From the NCBI RefSeq assembly GCF_005845365.1, contig NZ_CP040509.1:1178001-1242000 (forward strand): a DNA stretch of 64,000 bases, given 5' to 3'. The notes below the pieces were generated by a model, which had not been told where the DNA came from, ran no database searches, and worked only from the letters and a program-made list of their open reading frames with translations. Both the position numbers and the translations under genes were made by a program. This document shows positions 60,409 through 64,000 of this stretch, piece by piece. Source of the DNA: Rhodoluna limnophila (lineage in GTDB: Bacteria; Actinomycetota; Actinomycetes; Actinomycetales; Microbacteriaceae). Numbering within the stretch: position 1 is the first letter of the stretch; each line of letters opens with the position of its first letter.

Positions 60409-61617
60409 CTAGATCAGCGACTTAATCTTGTTGGGCCGCACCACTACAAACATGACCGCAATGGAAATAACCATGAAGATCAACCATGTTGTGCCAACGC
60501 CGACGGCCGAGAATTTATCCAGCGTTGTGTAATAAGGGCCGGCCATGGCAGTACCCAAAAAGCCAACGGCGCCGATGAGCGATGCCGCGGTGCCTGCCTC
60601 TGAACCGTGTGGAGAAAGCGCGAGGGCGTTTACCGGTGTGTTGGTTGCCCCAAACAAGAAAAGCCAGCCAAAAATTAGGCCCTCGATGGTCCAAAAACTA
60701 GCCTGTGCATTTGAGGCAACTATTAGCAACAGGCCGGCAATCGCAGCCAAAACAAGCGAACCGGTGAGCAGCCATTGTGCCGGAATGTACTGAGCCAGCT
60801 TTGACGATGCCTGAATACCTAGGTAGGCGCCGAAAGAATTGAGGCCTAGGTAGAGCCCAACCTCGGTAGCCGGAACATCGAAGGTATTAGCGAAAACAAA
60901 TGGTGTGACCGAAAGGTAGGCGAACACCGATGCCGAAATCAGCATCTGGATAATCAGCAAACCGGTGTAGCTGCGGTCACGCAAAACATTGCGGAAACGC
61001 TTGCCCATGCCCTTGAATATCTCATCTCGCCGAGACTCAGTCTTAAGGGTTTCAGGCAAAATTAGGAATGCGATGACACCCAACAGGCCGGCGAAAATTG
61101 CAATGAAGAAGCTGATGCCGCGCCAGTCGGTGAATTGTAAGAATCCAGAACCGATCAATGGTCCAAGGAACCAGGATGCTGCGTTGATAAGCATCACGCG
61201 ACTCATCATTTTTAGTAGCGGCATGCCGGCGTAAAGGTCTCTAAGCATTGCGTTACCGATCACCGTGAGAGCCGCACCGCTTAGACCCTGAAGGATTCTG
61301 GCTGCAAAAAACACTTCGAGCCCTGGCGCCAGAGCGCATAGCAGTGAAGACGCGATGTAAATTGCCAGTGCAATCAACATTGGGCGCTTACGACCTATTG
61401 CGTCACTGACTGGGCCAGCGAGCAGCATGCCAAAAGCAAAGCCGAGGCTGACGGCACTTAGCGTCAGCTGAATAAGACCCGGGTCTACTGCCAAGTCATC
61501 AGATACCGCTGGCAAAGAGGGGATGTAGGGGTCGACCGTGAACGGCTGAAGCATGCCCAAAGCACCAATCAGCAAGATCATTTTGATGCGACCCGTGCCG
61601 CCGATGGTTTTAGACAT
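60409..61617 (-). CDS. Bcr/CflA-type multidrug MFS exporter
   Basis: A 402-residue DHA1-family transporter with about 12 helices. LGMLQPFTVDPYIPSLPAVSDDL and GMLLAGPVSDAIGRKRPMLIAL are Bcr/CflA signatures. The frame begins 10 codons earlier, but this ATG gives the family-like N-terminus and has GGAAGAG upstream. It is divergent from a TetR gene 158 bp away, the common arrangement for a repressor and its efflux pump. Confidence 0.88.
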   Translation of the reverse strand: MSKTIGGTGRIKMILLIGALGMLQPFTVDPYIPSLPAVSDDLAVDPGLIQLTLSAVSLGFAFGMLLAGPVSDAIGRKRPMLIALAIYIASSLLCALAPGLEVFFAARILQGLSGAALTVIGNAMLRDLYAGMPLLKMMSRVMLINAASWFLGPLIGSGFLQFTDWRGISFFIAIFAGLLGVIAFLILPETLKTESRRDEIFKGMGKRFRNVLRDRSYTGLLIIQMLISASVFAYLSVTPFVFANTFDVPATEVGLYLGLNSFGAYLGIQASSKLAQYIPAQWLLTGSLVLAAIAGLLLIVASNAQASFWTIEGLIFGWLFLFGATNTPVNALALSPHGSEAGTAASLIGAVGFLGTAMAGPYYTTLDKFSAVGVGTTWLIFMVISIAVMFVVVRPNKIKSLI

Positions 61618-61775
61618 ACTTCTATTCTCTTCCGCCTGGGCAAACATATTTGTCAGACCAGGCCCTTGCCTTTACCCTTAGTTGAGTTGTCCAGCACCTA
61701 TCCCCCCCTATTTCTTGGGGTCGACCGACGTTTGGACCCAAAGTTTTACAACCAACTGGCCCCAGGAGAGTGAAG

Positions 61776-62378
61776 ATGTCGGCAAAGCAACCTAGAGGCC
61801 CCTACTCAAAGGGGAACGCCAAGCGCGAAGAGATTTTGACCAAGGCAGTTGAAGCGTTCGGTAAAACCGGATATCACGCCACTTCGATGCGCGAAATCGC
61901 CGCGGCCTGCGATTTGAGCCAGGCCGGTTTGCTCCACCACTTCCCGAATAAAGAGGCAATTTTGCTGGCCTTGGTAGATCGCCGCGAACAAGACCAAGAC
62001 GAAGTGACCCAGGAACGCCGCAAGGTTTCAGGCTCAACCTGGCAAGAGGCGTCACTCCAGGCGCAAAAGCGCAACGAAGAAGAATCAGCCTTGACTCGAC
62101 TTTGGGCCAACCTTGTTGGCGAGGCCACCGACCCTAATTTTCCGGCTCACGAGTATTTCTTGGAGCGCTACCGCAAGTCACGCACCAGCTTTGCTCTAGA
62201 TATTGCCAACGATCACGGCCGGACCACGCCGAACCAAGAAGACCAGATGCAGGCAGCTATCATCATTGCCATCTGGGACGGCCTTCAGACCCAGTGGTTG
62301 CTGGACCCTAAGTTTGAGATGCGCCCGGCATTTGAATACGCTATCTCGATGATTAGCCGTTACTCGCAATACAAGTAA
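61776..62378 (+). CDS. TetR-family regulator, likely repressor of the divergent exporter
   Basis: A 200-residue TetR protein: HTH in SMREIAAACDLSQAGLLHHFPNKEAILLAL and a helical C-terminal domain. The ATG is preferred to a GTG 6 bp upstream because AGGAG is 8 nt before it. Divergent from the Bcr/CflA gene, which suggests that it controls that gene. Confidence 0.9.
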   Translation: MSAKQPRGPYSKGNAKREEILTKAVEAFGKTGYHATSMREIAAACDLSQAGLLHHFPNKEAILLALVDRREQDQDEVTQERRKVSGSTWQEASLQAQKRNEEESALTRLWANLVGEATDPNFPAHEYFLERYRKSRTSFALDIANDHGRTTPNQEDQMQAAIIIAIWDGLQTQWLLDPKFEMRPAFEYAISMISRYSQYK

Positions 62379-62421
62379 GTACGGTTGAGCCCAAGACCCT
62401 GCGGCCTTGAAGAACTCATAG

Positions 62422-62455
62422 AAAAACCCCGCCGATAAAAATCGACGGGGTTTTT
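62422..62455. terminator. Bidirectional intrinsic terminator
   Basis: AAAAACCCCG pairs with CGGGGTTTTT, extended by CGAT/ATCG after one mismatch, loop AAAA. It serves convergent tetR and clpC. Confidence 0.93.
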
Positions 62456-62466
62456 GCTGTCTGCAA

Positions 62467-64000
62467 TTACATTGCCGATAGTGCTTCACGAACCTTGTTG
62501 GTGAATACAAATTCGCCATCGGCAAAATCAACCTCAAGGTCAGAGGCGTTCTTTACCTCACCGTGCATGATCTTCTCGCTTAGTCGGTCCTCGATTTCTC
62601 GCTGAACTGCACGGCGGAGTGGTCGGGCACCTAGCGCTGGGTCAAAGCCGATCTCAATCAGGCGGTCTTTAGCTGCCTGGGTTACTGAGATGGTCATGTC
62701 GCGGTCTTCTAGGCGAACACCAAGACGCTTGATGAATAGATCAACAATCTGAACTAGTTCAGGCTTGGTTAGCTGAGGGAACACGATGGTCTCATCAACA
62801 CGGTTAAGGAATTCAGGCTTGAAGTTCTTCTTGAGCTCCTCATTGACCTTGCCCTTCATGATCTCGTAGTCATTTGCAGCGCTGCCCTCTAGCGAGAAGC
62901 CCATGGTTCCGCGAGAAATGTCGCGGGTTCCGAGGTTGGTGGTCATGATGATGATGGTGTTCTTGAAGTCAACAACGCGACCCTGGCCATCAGTCAAACG
63001 ACCCTCTTCAAGAATCTGCAGCAACGAGTTGAAGATGTCTGGGTGAGCCTTTTCGATTTCGTCGAATAGCACCACACTGAATGGCTTGCGGCGAACCTTC
63101 TCGGTAAGCTGGCCACCCTCTTCGAAGCCGACAAAGCCCGGAGGGGCACCGAATAGGCGGCTGACGGTGTGCTTCTCGCCGTACTCAGACATGTCGAGTG
63201 AGATTAGCGCACCCTCGTCGTCGAACAAGAACTCAGCCAAAGCCTTGGCTAGCTCGGTCTTACCAACACCGGTCGGGCCAGCAAAAATGAACGAACCAGA
63301 TGGGCGGTTAGGGTCCTTGAGGCCAGCACGCTGACGACGAATTGACTTAGAAATCGCAGCAATGGCATCTTCTTGGCCGATAACGCGCTTGTGCAGCTCG
63401 TCTTCCATAAAGATGAGCTTGGCACTCTCTTCTTCGGTCAACTTGAACACTGGAATACCGGTGGCCTGAGCCAAAACCTCAGCGATTAGGCCTTCGTCCA
63501 CGATGCCCTGCGCCGCAACGTTGCCCTGGCGGTACTCGCGCTCCATCCGGGCACGCTCGGCATTCAGCTTCTTTTCTTCGTCGCGCTTGGCGGCAGCCAA
63601 CTCAAATTCTTGAGCCTCAATTGCCTTTTCTTTTTCAACCTTGAGGGCCACGATCTTTTCTTCGATCTCGCGGAGCTCTGGCGGTGAAGACAAGATTGAG
63701 AGGCGCAAACGAGCACCGGCTTCATCAATTAGGTCGATGGCCTTGTCTGGCAGGAAGCGGTCGGTGATGTAGCGGTCAGATAGCTGAGCCGCAGCGACCA
63801 ACGCGCCATCGGTGATTGAAACCTTGTGGTGCACCTCATAGCGGTCACGAACACCCTTAAGAATGTTGATGGCCTGAGGCAACGATGGCTCGTTGACGGT
63901 TACCTGCTGGAATCGGCGGGTAAGCGCAGCGTCTTTTTCAAAGTGCTTACGGTACTCGTCAAGGGTTGTGGCACCGATGGTCTGCAGCTCACCGCGTGCT
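62467..64000 (-). CDS. clpC: ATP-dependent Clp protease ATP-binding subunit ClpC, 5' part beyond window
   Basis: The frame continues to the window's right edge, so the N-terminal domain and most of AAA-1 are missing; about 511 C-terminal residues are seen. The visible part has the end of AAA-1 ([20 protein letters not shown]), the UVR-containing middle segment, Walker [15 protein letters not shown], the ClpP-contacting region and the VGFEEGGQL pore loop of AAA-2. It unfolds substrates for ClpP. Confidence 0.97.
   Translation of the reverse strand, partial: ARGELQTIGATTLDEYRKHFEKDAALTRRFQQVTVNEPSLPQAINILKGVRDRYEVHHKVSITDGALVAAAQLSDRYITDRFLPDKAIDLIDEAGARLRLSILSSPPELREIEEKIVALKVEKEKAIEAQEFELAAAKRDEEKKLNAERARMEREYRQGNVAAQGIVDEGLIAEVLAQATGIPVFKLTEEESAKLIFMEDELHKRVIGQEDAIAAISKSIRRQRAGLKDPNRPSGSFIFAGPTGVGKTELAKALAEFLFDDEGALISLDMSEYGEKHTVSRLFGAPPGFVGFEEGGQLTEKVRRKPFSVVLFDEIEKAHPDIFNSLLQILEEGRLTDGQGRVVDFKNTIIIMTTNLGTRDISRGTMGFSLEGSAANDYEIMKGKVNEELKKNFKPEFLNRVDETIVFPQLTKPELVQIVDLFIKRLGVRLEDRDMTISVTQAAKDRLIEIGFDPALGARPLRRAVQREIEDRLSEKIMHGEVKNASDLEVDFADGEFVFTNKVREALSAM

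Overview
The window reads as a dense piece of chromosome from a small-genome, medium-GC actinobacterium, most likely a planktonic Microbacteriaceae relative (Rhodoluna/Aquiluna type; family fairly sure, genus a guess). Reasons: a tRNA-Thr, tRNA-Met, hadA, hadB, tRNA-Trp, secE, nusG, rplK, rplA block in actinobacterial order; a mycothiol-type arsenate reductase; monomeric isocitrate dehydrogenase; ClpC; System II cytochrome c maturation; a full menaquinone pathway; very short or negative intergenic distances; and many apparently leaderless promoters. I see no transposase, integrase, CRISPR array, rRNA operon or replication origin, and no gene-free stretch above about 200 bases.

Layout. 1-6.5 kb: 3' part of a RecB-like nuclease/helicase (edge-truncated), then on the minus strand a PLP amino-acid decarboxylase, an MFS exporter and a VIT1-type metal transporter. 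6.6-12.9 kb: ribosomal/secretion block (rplA, rplK, nusG, secE, tRNA-Trp), an aminotransferase, murB with the two MaoC-type hydratases, tRNA-Met and tRNA-Thr. 13-20 kb: two tandem GH13 alpha-glucosidases, an MFS and an MMPL transporter. 19.7-28.3 kb: two unlike ArsC proteins, a thioesterase, a UbiB-like kinase paired with a winged-helix-like protein, TerC with a small winged-helix regulator, an SbtA-type bicarbonate permease, isocitrate dehydrogenase and tRNA-Tyr. 28.4-31.3 kb: LacI regulator, YajQ, MFS.

31-52.5 kb is a respiratory block: polyprenyl synthase, menG, menF, menD, then menA, menE, menB, menC, followed by ccsB, resB, ccdA, resA and a histidine phosphatase. Together these make menaquinone and mature c-type cytochromes. 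A self-contained mannitol PTS locus (37.3-43.4 kb) splits the men genes, and a small XRE regulator sits between menB and menC. 52.5-64 kb: archaeal-type AspRS, small redox and membrane proteins, a HAD phosphatase, a 32-residue ribosome-associated protein, a MIP channel, two TetR regulators, proC, radA, an N-acetylglutamate synthase-like GNAT, a Bcr/CflA exporter, and clpC running off the right edge.

The most unusual signals are regulatory. (1) The same dyad, TTACC-N6-GGTAA, lies on the -10 of the XRE gene and again, as a perfect 18-bp palindrome, across its stop codon, where the convergent menC also stops; both proteins therefore end in YLIR. (2) A -10-like TANNNT hexamer sits 6-8 nt before the start codon of at least 17 genes, which implies widespread leaderless transcription and corrects several starts. 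(3) The mtlR/PTS divergent region carries tandem and inverted repeats that look like activator sites. No wholly new multi-gene system is evident.
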